DNA of 64,000 nt from Bryum argenteum (lineage: Eukaryota; Streptophyta; Bryopsida; Bryales; Bryaceae): positions 12,459,758 through 12,523,757 of the forward strand of contig CM073323.1 in the NCBI GenBank assembly GCA_037043015.1, given 5' to 3'. The notes under the pieces were generated by a model. It searched no databases, was not told the origin of the DNA, and saw only the letters and a list, made by a program, of their open reading frames with translations. The translations under genes and the position numbers were made by a program. Positions 46,438-56,581 of the stretch are shown here, piece by piece (position 1 is the stretch's first letter; each line of letters starts with the position of its first letter).

Positions 46438-46797
46438 ATGGCCATCCCGATTTCTGAGCGACCTTCGAAGCGGCTAGCGGAGCTCGAGCGCAAGTTCGGT
46501 TCCACCATCACCAAGTACAACTCGCGTGAGATCGAGAACATCAACCGGAAGCGCGCCTCAGCACCACCGCCGACGATTCATCGCGTTGCGAGGAGGAGAC
46601 TCTCCCAGCGGGAATTGGCTCGTCGTGAGACTGCTTCGATGGGGAAGACGGTAGAGATCTCAGATGGGACTGGGGACTTCGACAGACTTATGGCTGCCGA
46701 ATTCGGCGAAGTATATGATGAGCGAGTGTGGAAATTAGCCAAGGATCTGTTTAGAGATAGTACCGGTCTGCGATTGATTGGAGAGACGGACGATTGA
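46438..46797 (+). CDS. Small paralogous protein, family A copy 4 (unknown function)
   Basis: 119 aa from ATG 46438 (MAIPISERPSKRLAELERKF). An upstream ATG at 46413, which directly follows the conserved ATCAG acceptor-like site, is in another frame and stops after 14 codons, so relative to copy 3 the start has shifted. The core is complete: ERKFGSTITKYNS, NRKRASAPPP, SQRELARRETASMGKTVE, GDFDRLMAAEFGEVYDERVW, KLAKDLFRDSTGLRLIGE. The intact frame and purifying-looking core suggest it is functional or only recently silenced. Role unknown. Confidence 0.6.
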   Translation: MAIPISERPSKRLAELERKFGSTITKYNSREIENINRKRASAPPPTIHRVARRRLSQRELARRETASMGKTVEISDGTGDFDRLMAAEFGEVYDERVWKLAKDLFRDSTGLRLIGETDD

Positions 46798-46999
46798 ATT
46801 ACATGTACAAAACTCTTCTATCACATTATTTTTTCGTTTTCAATTTCATTTTTAAGTGCTTCCTCCTTGGATGGACTTGCCTTTTCAGATGTTTATCAAA
46901 CTGAATTAACTTGAATGTTGCTTTCTTGAGATTGAGTTCGACTTTACACTGCTCATAAATAGATTTGAGAACAAGCAAGAATTGTTCTTCTAAGGCTTA

Positions 47000-47172
47000 T
47001 ACGAAAGTTACAGACTTCCAAAAGAGTCAGCACTGTGACCTATTCGGAGGCTTGTAAGAAAGTTACACACTTGCAAAAGAGTCTGCACAGTGACCTAATA
47101 CAGACTTGCAAAAGAGTCTGCACTGTGACCTAATACAGATTCGCAAAAAGTCTGCACTGTGACCTGATACGA
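47000..47172. repeat. 35-bp tandem repeat
   Basis: CAGACTTGCAAAAGAGTCTG plus CACTGTGACCTAATA recurs about four times with decay at both edges. Confidence 0.8.
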
Positions 47173-47293
47173 CCCTCGCCTGTGCAGGTGAAGTAGCGAC
47201 TTGGAGGATTCAGACGTGGCGCGACTAGACTAGTAGAAGAGCGTTTCATGTGGTATCAAATCAGTAGCTCACCATTGTCGTTAGAGGTGAGAG

Positions 47294-47730
47294 ATGAACA
47301 GGAACAACGGGGGTGGCGGAGATGCCGGCGGGACACATGCTGCAAGAGGGACCCCCGCCATGGCCCCGGCGGAGTGGGGGGTTTTGGCAGGCGGGGGCCC
47401 GATGGACAGGCGGGCGGAGGCGGGGGCCCGATGGACAGGCGGGCGGAGGCTTGTGGGCAGGCGGGCGGAGGCTTGTGGGCCCCTGCCATGACCCCCCACT
47501 TCGCCGGGGCCATAGGCGGGGGTCCCTCTTGCAGCATTCTACCCGATGCCGGCTGCCCGTGGTACCATCCGATCCCCAGGAGCAGCTCGACGTGGCCCGC
47601 CGAATCACCACCATGGCCGTGGCCGCGCGCGTCTGCAATCTTCAGTATGAGAACGCGACCGACAAGCTCGGCCAGGAGCTCACGGAGAAGGAGCAGAGCG
47701 TTTACGGCTTGCAGGAGCGCGTTGCAGGAA
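47294..47730 (+). pseudogene. At4g15545-like first exon, split by an inverted-repeat insertion
   Basis: Downstream of the insertion the plus strand encodes VVPSDPQEQLDVARRITTMA, VAARVCNLQYENATDKLGQE and LTEKEQSVYGLQERVAG. This is the N-terminal block of the plant coiled-coil family of Arabidopsis At4g15545 (VLPSDPYEQLDLARKI pattern, from memory of the family). ATGAACAGGAACAACGGG at 47294 is a plausible original start. A ~200-bp inverted-repeat element lies between. The homology stops at GTTGCAG near 47728, likely the end of exon 1; later exons are absent. Confidence 0.6.
47337..47537. mobile_element. GC-rich inverted-repeat insertion with internal tandem repeats
   Basis: ATGCTGCAAGAGGGACCCCC ... 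GTGGGGGG (47337-47382) pairs with its inverse ending GGGGGTCCCTCTTGCAGCAT (to 47537) with two or three differences. The middle holds repeats of GGGCCCGATGGACAGGCGGG and AGGCGGGCGGAGGCTTGTGG. The GC content is far above the neighbourhood. Confidence 0.7.
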
Positions 47731-47783
47731 ACCAGTGCCATGTCCTTTATGAACTTTTCGTTGAATCTATAGTGATTCACATA

Positions 47784-48309
47784 CTCCCTCCGTCTCTGCT
47801 TGAAAAGTTTCTCAGAATAATACCATGATTTGATATTAACCCTTAACCCTTAAACGTCTAAGGTGACCCGAGGGGTCCTTTTCCAACAGAATCTTCTCTC
47901 AACTTTTCACTTATATTTTGATGTCAAACTGGTCACCTTCTTCTGATGCATTCAAAAAGTGAAATTTTAGAATTCGAATGACAATTTGTATGAGTGATTT
48001 TGTGCTTTGAAAGGATTGTGGTAGGTAGGTTGGGGTTGTACAATACTTGCAGGAGGTTGCAAGCTCATCATTGATTGGATCATTCATGATGCCCAAGTTC
48101 AAAAAGTGCACTAGTTATTCATGATGCCCGAGTCCAAAAGATGTTGTGATCCAATACTGGGCTTCCCAAATCCGTATAGCCTGACGTTTAAGGGTTAATG
48201 AGTAATTCAGACCATCCAACTATATCGAACTATATCTATGAGTAATCTAGACCATTAGAAAAATCCAGTCATTTTAGCACATCATGGTGTTTTTCTGAGA
48301 TAGAGGGAG
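47784..48309. mobile_element. Stowaway-like MITE carrying a nested TTAA element
   Basis: CTCCCTCCGTCTC at 47784 and the inverse GAGATAGAGGGAG ending 48309, flanked by TA (47782-47783, 48310-48311). The MITE proper is about 170 bp; the remainder is the TTAA element at 47847-48194, which inserted into it later. Confidence 0.75.
47847..48194 (-). mobile_element. TTAA-flanked piggyBac-like MITE, copy 11
   Basis: TTAA at 47843-47846 and 48195-48198. The left end is preceded by an extra TTAACCC (47836-47842), as if the terminal seven bases were duplicated. 350-bp-group interior, minus orientation. Confidence 0.85.
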
Positions 48310-48909
48310 TAACATTTATACCACAATTTGACATTTTATACGACAGTGTAAAACCATAAAGTTGTGATTGGGAAGTAGAATACTAAAAGAAACCATACTC
48401 TTTTCGGAGTATGAACATTTCTAAATATATTTTGGATCCCTTTTCTACTTTAGTAATGTTGTATTCCAGATAAAAGCCTCACTTAGATGAACTTAATCAA
48501 TCAATGTATTGATTTTATGTAATTAATGAATTCTTACAAGTCATTGCATTCTTCACTTATTTCATGTCCTCTGTTCAGGATCCTGTATGTCAAAATTGTA
48601 ATAAATTGAAATATGGCTACTGAGATGGAGTGTCGCTACAATTGTAAGAAAGTGGAGGTTTCTTTTTAAGATTCTTTTGTTTCATAATCATAATGGCACA
48701 CATTTTGAGTTGCATTAAAAAGTAAGAGAAGAAATTTGAAATTTAATAAATCAAAAGTAAAACCAACATACATCAAATCAAAAATGGTGAGAAGTATGAA
48801 CCTATTTCTACCGATTCTAGAAGTTGAAACAAGTGTTCAAGATTTTCACATTGAAATTATCTATTGCTATATCCCCTCTTGCCAACCATACGGAGTATTT
48901 GGAGTTTAA

Positions 48910-49265
48910 TCCTTAAACGCCCATGGGGTCTAAAACGGGCAGCCTAAAATTGGATCATAGCATCTTTTGGACTTGGGTATCATGAATAGTGCACTTTTTG
49001 AACTTGGGCACCATGAATGAACTAATCAATGATGAGCTTGCAACCTCCTACAAGGTTATGTACAACCCCAACCTACCTACCACAATCCTTTCAAACCATA
49101 AAATCATACATACATATTGTGATTTGAATTGTAAAATTTCACTTTTTGAATGCATCACAAGACGGTGACGAGTTTGACATCAAAATATAAGTGAAAAGTT
49201 GATTACAGTGAGAGCTACAGAGCAGTTGGAATCGAGCCCCTCGGGCTTGCTTGGGCGTTTAGGGA
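48910..49265 (+). mobile_element. TTAA-flanked piggyBac-like MITE, copy 12
   Basis: TTAA at 48906-48909 and 49266-49269. Both ends carry the same change (TTAATCC instead of TTAACCC), so the TIRs stay symmetrical. 350-bp group, plus orientation. Confidence 0.8.
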
Positions 49266-49430
49266 TTAAAGAAGTGGATTCATGAAGAAAGTATCATTTA
49301 AAAATTTGTCTTATATAGGCATGTCCTTTGAGCACTAAGGTAGTGATACACTTGCTTAGTCGATGGTCTAGTGAGTCATACACGATTGGACAATGGGGGA
49401 TAGGGGTTGGAATCATACGATTGTGGGGAA

Positions 49431-49900
49431 CCTCAATTATGTTGACATGATGTTATTTTGGTACAATGGCTCGTCTTGGGGTAAACAAAAACGAAACAAA
49501 TAACATATGGTTTTGTCACTTTTTGACTTTGAAAAAAAATATTTTTAAATGTTGTTCACAAACATTTGCCCTTTCAACAATATATCTCTCAACGTCCCTT
49601 CAAAAATGACAATGTTTTTAAAATGCACTTGAGAAATATTGCCCTTTGACTAGTTTTCAAAGGTCAAAAACCATTAAAATGTGTGATATTAGTGAAGTTC
49701 CAGTGATATTATAGAGATTAGTTGATGTAATGAAGGACGTGTGATTTTAAAAAACGCGCCATATTAGAGGCATAAATATTTCTGAAGTGCAATTCAAAAA
49801 TATGCTTGTAAAATGGCACGTTTTAGAAAGCGGGATAAAATGGCACATGAGGCTTCAGAAAAATGGCACAAGAAATAAGGCCATTTTAACCAAATTAAGG
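49431..49900. mobile_element. TTCCGTTAAAATGGC TIR family, copy 3, decayed
   Basis: CCTCAATTATGTTGACATGA to GCCATTTTAACCAAATTAAG. The interior keeps ATATTGCCCTTTGAC, GTGATATTA and AAATATGCTTGTAAAATGGC. Confidence 0.65.
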
Positions 49901-49963
49901 TTCGGGGTGCCTATGTAATAGACATGGCTTACTAGCTTCTATTTTTTTGTCTACAGTTTTCTT

Positions 49964-50092
49964 TCATGTAGGAAAATGAACAAGAGCAACATCCTGCCTG
50001 AAGGTTCTTTGCCACTTCGGAACATGAAGCTGATTGAGTGCAGGAGTTGTTGCAATGTGCTTTCCACCATTGTTTGGTACCAATCCCTCCAT
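49964..50092 (-). pseudogene. Family B relic, N-terminal part, copy 2
   Basis: The minus strand reads MEGLVPNNGGKHIATTPALN, then QLHVPKWQRTFRQDVAL, and is truncated at about 49964. It forms the left arm of a head-to-head inverted pair with the relic at 52594. Confidence 0.55.
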
Positions 50093-50409
50093 CTAACAAC
50101 AACAAGAATCATTGTTTGATATGTTATCACTTTCTACTATTGTAAATGTCTCATGTATGATAATTTCTATATAGAGTAATTTAAGAAAAAGTAGAAAACA
50201 AGCAAACAAAGGTATTGGACAGAAAGCAAGAGAAGAGAAACTATAGTCTAGCAGAATAAGTGGAAAAGTTGGACGCAAGCGAACACAAAGATATAGGAGA
50301 GGGAGCAAGAGATAAGAAGCTACAATCTTGCAAAACAACTGAAAAAGATGGATGCCATACAATTACAAGATTTTTTGCGCCTAACTTGCGGCTTGTCTCG
50401 GCCCTTATT

Positions 50410-50865
50410 TGATCAAGATATGCTCCGCCTTCTTTCCGCCTCAATTTGACAAAGATATGCGCCGCCTTCTATCGGCTCCTATCCACACAAATATGCGTTG
50501 CATTATTTCCACCCCAATTCAACAAAGAGATGTGCCGCCTTCTCTCTGCCCAAATTTGACTCAGATATGCGCCTTCTCTCTGCCCCAATTCAACCAACAT
50601 ATGTCCCTTCTCTCCGCCCCAATTCAACCAACATATGCGCCTTCTCTCCGCCCCAATTCAACCAAGATATGCGCTTTCTCTCTGCCCCAATTCAACCAAT
50701 ATCAGCGCCTTCTCTCCGCCCCAATTTGACCAACATATGCGCCTTCTCTCCACCCCAATTTCATAAAGATATGCGTCTTCTCTCTGCCCCAATTCAATCA
50801 ACATATGTCCCTTCTCTCCGCCCCAATTGACAAAGATATGCGTCTTCTCTCTGCTCTACAGATAA
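50410..50865. repeat. 34-37-bp minisatellite, about 13 units
   Basis: Same family as 41724-42205. The first units are 37 bp (AAGATATGCTCCGCCTTCTT..); later units have lost CCG and settle at 34 bp (AACATATGCGCCTTCTCTCC plus GCCCCAATTCAACC), which again rotates the frame. Confidence 0.85.
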
Positions 50866-51078
50866 GGCTTCTCTCCCCCCCTACGATGCGCCTTATCTTC
50901 GCCCTTACTTAAACAAGATGTGCCCATGTGTCACCACGTAAAGTGCTCCTATTTGATCACAAAATGCATCTCTATCTCATCACAAAATGCACCCCTATCT
51001 GACCATGGCATATGCCCTTATATGAGAATGAAATGTGTCCATGTCTGACTACAAAGTGCCCCTCTACCTTACCACAAT

Positions 51079-51521
51079 CCTCGATTCCGTTAAAATGGCG
51101 TTATTTCGTAAAAATGGCGCTTTTTGGGGTGCTTAAAATGAAAAAAATAACAGTGGTTTTTGTCCAGTTTTGACATGATAGGGACATAGGGTAGATATTT
51201 CTAACCGCATTTCAAAAACAACAATGTTTTTAAACGACCGTTTAGAAATATTGCCCTTTGACTATGTTCAAAGGTCCAAAGGTCCAAATCCATTAAAAAT
51301 GTGTGATATTATGGAGATTTTTGTGATATTATAGAAATCATTTGATATTATGGAGTACATGTGTGATATTAACAAACATGCCATTTTGCAGGCATAAATA
51401 TCTCTAAACTTTAGGTCAAAAATATGCTTGTTAAATGGCACGTTTTAGAATGGGAGCAAAATGGCTCACACGGGATTTGGCAAAATGGCACAAAGAATAC
51501 CGCCATTTAACGGAATTGAGG
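51079..51521. mobile_element. TTCCGTTAAAATGGC TIR family, copy 4 (443 bp)
   Basis: CCTCGATTCCGTTAAAATGG to CGCCATTTAACGGAATTGAGG-type end. It sits in the spacer between the inverted arms at 49.9-51.0 and 51.9-53.4 kb. Confidence 0.8.
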
Positions 51522-51879
51522 TTATAAGCTAAAACTAAAAAGAGAGAACTTTATACTTGTGATTTATTTTGTACGATAACTTTTGGTTAACAATCAGATA
51601 AAATTCAATTTAGCTTTTAAGTTTTCAAATGAAAATCAAATTTACTTTTATGTAAACTTAGAGTATTTTCAAAATCCGATGCTTAGAAGAATCTCACACC
51701 AAATTATAACCTATGGTATTAAAGTTAGACGGTAACCCAAAATAGCGAAAAGCCAAATTGGTTTATCAGGAGCTTTAGGAGTCAAGCACTCCCAACAAAG
51801 TTTTTTTTTTCTTTATTTCTAATAAAGTTACGTTCTCATTTATAATTCACTACTAGAATTGAGATTAGTGCATTGCGTG

Positions 51880-52270
51880 ATCAAATAGGGGCGCATTGTA
51901 TGGTCCAATAGGGACGCATTTTGTTGTTGGATAAAGGCGCATTACATGGTCAGGTAGGGGCACATTTTCTGTTTAGATATATGCAGAGAGAAGGGGCATT
52001 TCCTAGAGTAGAGAGAAGGCACATTTCCTAGAGTGGAGAGAAGACACCTTTCCTAGGAGCGAATAGAACGTACATATTGTGGTCAAATAGGGACGTAGAG
52101 AATGAGAAAATATGCATTTCTAAAGGGCAGAGAGAAGGCACATATCCTAAGGGTGGAGAGAAGACACATTTCCTAAGGGCAGAGAGAAGGCACATTTTCT
52201 AAGGGCAAAGAAAGAGAGAAGACATATTTCCTAAGGGCGAAGAGAAAGCGCATATTCATGTCTCATAGGG
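51880..52270. repeat. 26-27-bp purine-rich minisatellite
   Basis: Units of the AGAGAGAAGGCACATTTCCT plus AAGGGC type repeat about eight times. The leading part (AGGGGCGCATTGTATGGTCC, GGGACGCATTTTGTTG) is the inverse of 50940-51040, so this is the right arm of the large inverted repeat. Confidence 0.75.
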
Positions 52271-52593
52271 ACGGAGAGAAGCCATATGGTCGGTAGAACA
52301 AATCTTTCAACTCTATAATATCCATGTTTTCACTTGTTTCTCTAAGATTGTAGTTTCTTTTCTCTTGCTTCCTCTCTAATATCTTTGTGTTTACCTGCGT
52401 CTATCTTCTCTATTTGTTTTGGAAGATTGTAGTTTCCTTTCTCTTGCTTCTTCTTCCATACATTTATGCTTGCTTGTTTTTCTACTTTTTCTCGTGTTTT
52501 AGATTACTCTCGATAGAAATTATCACATATGAGATATTAACAATAGTAAAACCCAATAACATATGAAATAATTATTCTTCTTGTTGTTAGTTG

Positions 52594-52860
52594 GAGGGGT
52601 TGGAACCAACTAGTGATGGAAACAACCAGTGACATTGCAACAACACTCGCATTCAATCAACTTCATGATTCGAAGTGGCAAAGAACCTCTTGGCACAATT
52701 TAGCTCTTGCTCATCGTCTAAAGAGAACATCGAGGCAAGAGGCAAGATCTAGCCAGTTGTGCCATTACTCAGATGTGGAAAACAATGTAAATAACATACG
52801 GGAGTTGACTTTCACATGCTTATTAGCGTACCTAAAACTAATCGAATAGATAGATGAGTG
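52594..52860 (+). pseudogene. Family B relic, copy 3
   Basis: GGAGGGGTTGGAACCAACTA opens it; frames include DIATTLAFNQLHDSKWQRTS, WHNLALAHRLKRTSRQE and, near the end, LKLIE. Frameshifts and stops interrupt it. Its downstream flank (52860-53410) matches the flank at 39945-40661 inverted. Confidence 0.55.
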
Positions 52861-53727
52861 ATATATTTTATACATTTGCAACATGTTTGCGATGGCTCAA
52901 TTAGACCATATAGATTTCCAATTTGCAATCTATACTTCGTACTTAAAGGTGTGGAAATGGATTAGATAGCTACGCTAATTGTAACTTCTATTTACCAAGT
53001 GGTATGGGTTATTTGCTCTTCCAAAAAATTTATATGATTTTATTACAACTTTTTCAATAACCGATAACAATATGTTGTAAACTATTTGTGATAAGACACT
53101 AATTGTACTCATCAATGTAGTCATCAAGCAAAGTTGACAGCTATAACTACAGGTCATTGCAATCACACAAACAATGTTAACAACCACAACTACTCAAGAT
53201 TTATAACTACACCTCATTACAATCACACAAACAATGTTGACAACTATAACTACTCAAGATTATAATCATACATGCACTAAGGCATTTCATGTGCAAATAG
53301 AAGTTAAGATGATTGGAAAAGGTATTTTCAAAATGTAATCACTTTTTACATTCCCTCTTGAGAGTTAAAAGCTTCGAAAGTTGAGGGAATCACAAATCAA
53401 ACCATAGCTAAATAATAAAGATGTACTCCATCCAACATAAATTGATTGAAATTATACAACAAGATTTGCTTCTACCAAAGTAAGCTCATCCTACTAACAA
53501 ATCCTTTCCTAAACTGAGGAAGAGCTAACCGCATTGTCAAACATACCAAGCTTGGGAGAAACGGAAACAAAGTATACTTTAGAGTCTCAAAACATCGAAC
53601 CCAAGCACACAATCATCGTTTGAATGCTAGATACCGATCCTGCAATGAAGCTGGAAGAAGCTATCCACCAACATAGGCTATCACAAATTGCACAGAAAAC
53701 ATCAAATTGGGCGATGCAGATGAAGGT

Positions 53728-54883
53728 CTATGATGAAGGTCTTTGTGACGGTGGAGCAGGAGCAACATCACCATCCTCTGTTACCTCCGGTGTTTTCAAA
53801 TTGCTGAAATCAGATTCGCTCGGCGGTGCTTTCGGTTCCCTGGAATCGATGTCGAGTACGTTTCCAGCATTCCGAAATGCCTCATTAAGATAACTCAAAG
53901 CATCGGAATCAGCAGCATCTTCAGCAGGACCACTCTCCCTTGTTGCACTGTCAACTGCATCCTGCACATCAGCCGGTTTCATACATTTCTTCAGTTCAAT
54001 CTGTCATTGAGATCTTGACAATGTTGTCATTACAACATGAACAGTCGTTGAAAACGATACAATTGATTGGAAATGTGTCAGTTGAGCCCCTCCCAGACAA
54101 AAGATCTCGTTACAGGTAAAAGTTGAGCTTTGACTGATGTTTCATGAACATTCACAACAAGACTGAACGATTAGGGTGATGGGCTAGAATTGAGAACACG
54201 GAACCCTAATTCGATGTGATTCAAAAATGACAATCTCTAAAGATAACAGTTCAGTTTTGATTGATGGTTCATGCATACTTGCATCTTAAGACCAGTGAAA
54301 ATGAACAATGAAGGTAATGAAGGCTTAAGAATACAAGCAAGAGCACAACCGTTCTTCGTCCTCTACAATGTGTGTTCAAACTACACAAGTAAAAGCTCAG
54401 CATTGAATAATGCTGAGCGCATATTTCCGTCTTACAAGTACAATAAGGGTAATGAGGGCTAGAATTTGAAAACACAGTCAAGCAAGCGCAAAACCCTAAA
54501 TTTCTTCCCCGACGAAGAATGACCAACCTCGACTGTTGTTTCATGCACATTAGCATCTTGGAAGAAGTAAGACGGTAACGAATGGCAAACAAACCTTGGT
54601 GAAACAGTCGGAGGTAGGATCAGGGTGTTTGGCGAACATCTCTTGGGCTGCGAGCTGCTTCCCAATCAAGCACACAACAACAACAACAACAACAACAGTG
54701 ATCAAACACACAGAAGCACAAATGAATGCAGCTGAAGGAGAGAGAAACACAAAGCAAAAAGAAGCTGACCTGAGCACGCTCCATGGAGAATTCGTTAAGC
54801 GTACGAGGCTCAGTGTTGATAGATGGTTGTCGAAGGTCAGCATCTCGATCCATCGACTGCCTGGTTCTGCCACTCCCTTCCAT
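53728..54883 (-). CDS. Predicted three-exon gene, 149 aa, unknown function
   Basis: Exons 54770-54883 (ATG 54883), 54595-54657 and 53728-54000 join in phase 0 with clean sites: GCTCAG|GTCAGC, GGGAAG|CAGCTC, ACCAAG|GTTTGC, TGACAG|ATTGAA. The lengths 114, 63 and 273 are all multiples of three. The product runs MEGSGRTRQSMDRDADLRQP, NEFSMERAQ-QLAAQEMFAK, HPDPTSDCFTK-IELKKCMK, then an acidic, Pro/Ser-rich C-terminus ending PPSQRPSS. It is hydrophilic, with no signal peptide. A CX8C pair spans the last junction. I do not recognise the family. The first intron has a (GTT)n tract. Confidence 0.55.
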
Positions 54884-55039
54884 TGATTGCTAAAAACCCT
54901 AATATCCTGATAGAGCAATTGACCTACAAAGAAAGAATGGCGATGAATCAGTATGGATCTGCAATGCACGCATGGGACCCAGTATCTTTGGTATCGAGAA
55001 TTTCTGGTATCGAGCTTGCTTGCAGTTGTCGGGACCAAT

Positions 55040-55363
55040 AGCTCAAGATACTAATACTAAGTTGGCAGGCACTTACTTAAAGGTGTGAGCTTTCGATAAT
55101 CTCTTCCCTGGAATTAAAGACACTTGGGTTGTGCTGCACAGGCTTTTGTGCTTTGCATCCACGCAGTTCGCCGTCTTTCTGTTGCGCCACTTGGAGTGCA
55201 TGCGGACTGGACTGGTCAGGGGGATTTTTTTTTTGTTGTCGGTTCATCAAGGGAATCACCGCCCCTGGTTTTTTAACCAGGAGAATGAAACGGTAGGATT
55301 TTCCCTACCTCGACGGCCAGGTCTCAACGCAGAGGTGTTTTGTTTAGACGGTAAAGTACTATG
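55040..55363. other. 5' flank of the three-exon gene, with two stem-loops
   Basis: CCTGGTTTTTTAACCAGG (55264-55281) and GGTAGGATTTTCCCTACC (55292-55309) form adjacent perfect hairpins. No gene identified. Confidence 0.35.
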
Positions 55364-55633
55364 TAACACACTTTCCGGTTTCGGGCCCGTTCATTTGAGG
55401 GGAGCTTCCGTCCAGTGATGCCCACTCCAAAGAGGGGATTGTGGCATAATGTCCTCTACAATTCTCACCTTTCAGAAAAAAACCCGGGCAACACAAGAAA
55501 TTTTCATAGAAATTGTACGATGAACATTATAGTACATAAGCAAAGCAAATATGGGCACGGATTCCGTCAAACCAGGCAGCCGAAACTAGAATTTTTTTGT
55601 CAAACCGGGCAGACAAAACTGGAAAGTGTGTTA
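55364..55633. mobile_element. Possible TA-type MITE
   Basis: TAACACACTTTCCGGTTT (55364-55381) faces AAACTGGAAAGTGTGTTA (55616-55633) with one mismatch; both start with TA. The interior has GTCAAACCAGGCAG / GTCAAACCGGGCAG direct repeats. Confidence 0.45.
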
Positions 55634-56316
55634 TGCCGCAAGCGGAATACTCTCCCGTCGCGAGCTCTTGCTATATTTAACCCCTTCGAGTGGAGTCGGA
55701 ATTAACTACATTGTGGTCGATTTGACTTAGGTCATGTTCTTCAGTTACTAAATTTTAGATCATATGAAGTTCCTACTTTGACACATTGTAGAGTCTTCCT
55801 GTACTTTTTCAAAAAGTCATCTCATGCTTCAAATTTCCTTATACTTTAGAAGATATTTGCACCCAAAGTTTGAATACACTATTTGAAAGGTGCCCATAAC
55901 TACCCAATCTACGGTATATGCTTGTTTATTCTCAATATTTGCCCATTTCTCTAAGAACTATTCACAAATATTCACCAAAATTTGAGATTTTACTTTTTTT
56001 TCAAGATTTTTTTTTAGTACATTATAAATAAGGTTTTATGGCATGATCTCAACGTCTAGATCTTCAATCCAATTATTCTTCACATGCCATTTTTATTCGC
56101 ATATACCAACCTTTGTATTTGAATTTCATGTCAAGATGTGAAGATGCAAGCATTTTTTTTTTTAGATGTTATAGGTTGTATGAGGATAAAAATTTACTCT
56201 TGAAGTTGGTTTCTTGGCTCACAAAAAATTGCAAACCCATTTTGCAACAAGGGTGATTTTTTTATTTATTTTTTTAACTTTAAATGTTCTAATCTCACAA
56301 ACGGTAAGAAATTTAA

Positions 56317-56577
56317 CCCCTAAACGACCATGGCCACCAATTCGGCTTTTACCGTCAAGGCAAAAAAAAAATTACAGTCAACTTCAAATGTTACGATCTC
56401 ACATCTAGTGATGATCCAACAGTTGAAAATTTTCCCACTACTGCCGATGGTAGTTTACTTCAATATCCTACGGTTGAAACTATCAAAAATTTCCAAAAAT
56501 ATTGGACGTTACCCCATTAGTACATAGTGGTCAGTGTTTGGATTTCAAGCTCTCAAAACATCGTGGATCTTTAGGGG
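56317..56577 (+). mobile_element. TTAA-flanked element, 261-bp subfamily, copy 13
   Basis: TTAA at 56313-56316 and 56578-56581, ends CCCCTAAACGACC and GGATCTTTAGGGG. Distinct interior. A lone CTTTAGGGGTTAA end also occurs near 56720. Confidence 0.65.
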
Positions 56578-56581
56578 TTAA

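Noticed and set aside
47246..47260. Fourth TGGTATCA primer-site match on the plus strand
   Set aside because: Only eight bases match and no LTR-like end precedes it.
47248..47780. Two 174-codon open frames on opposite strands
   Set aside because: GC-rich inverted repeat keeps both strands open. Only the PSDPQEQLDVARR frame has family support.
50409..50830. Repetitive Pro/Ser-rich open frames
   Set aside because: Same minisatellite artefact.
55264..55309. Bacterial-style terminators
   Set aside because: Hairpins with T runs, but in plant nuclear DNA and not placed at a gene end.
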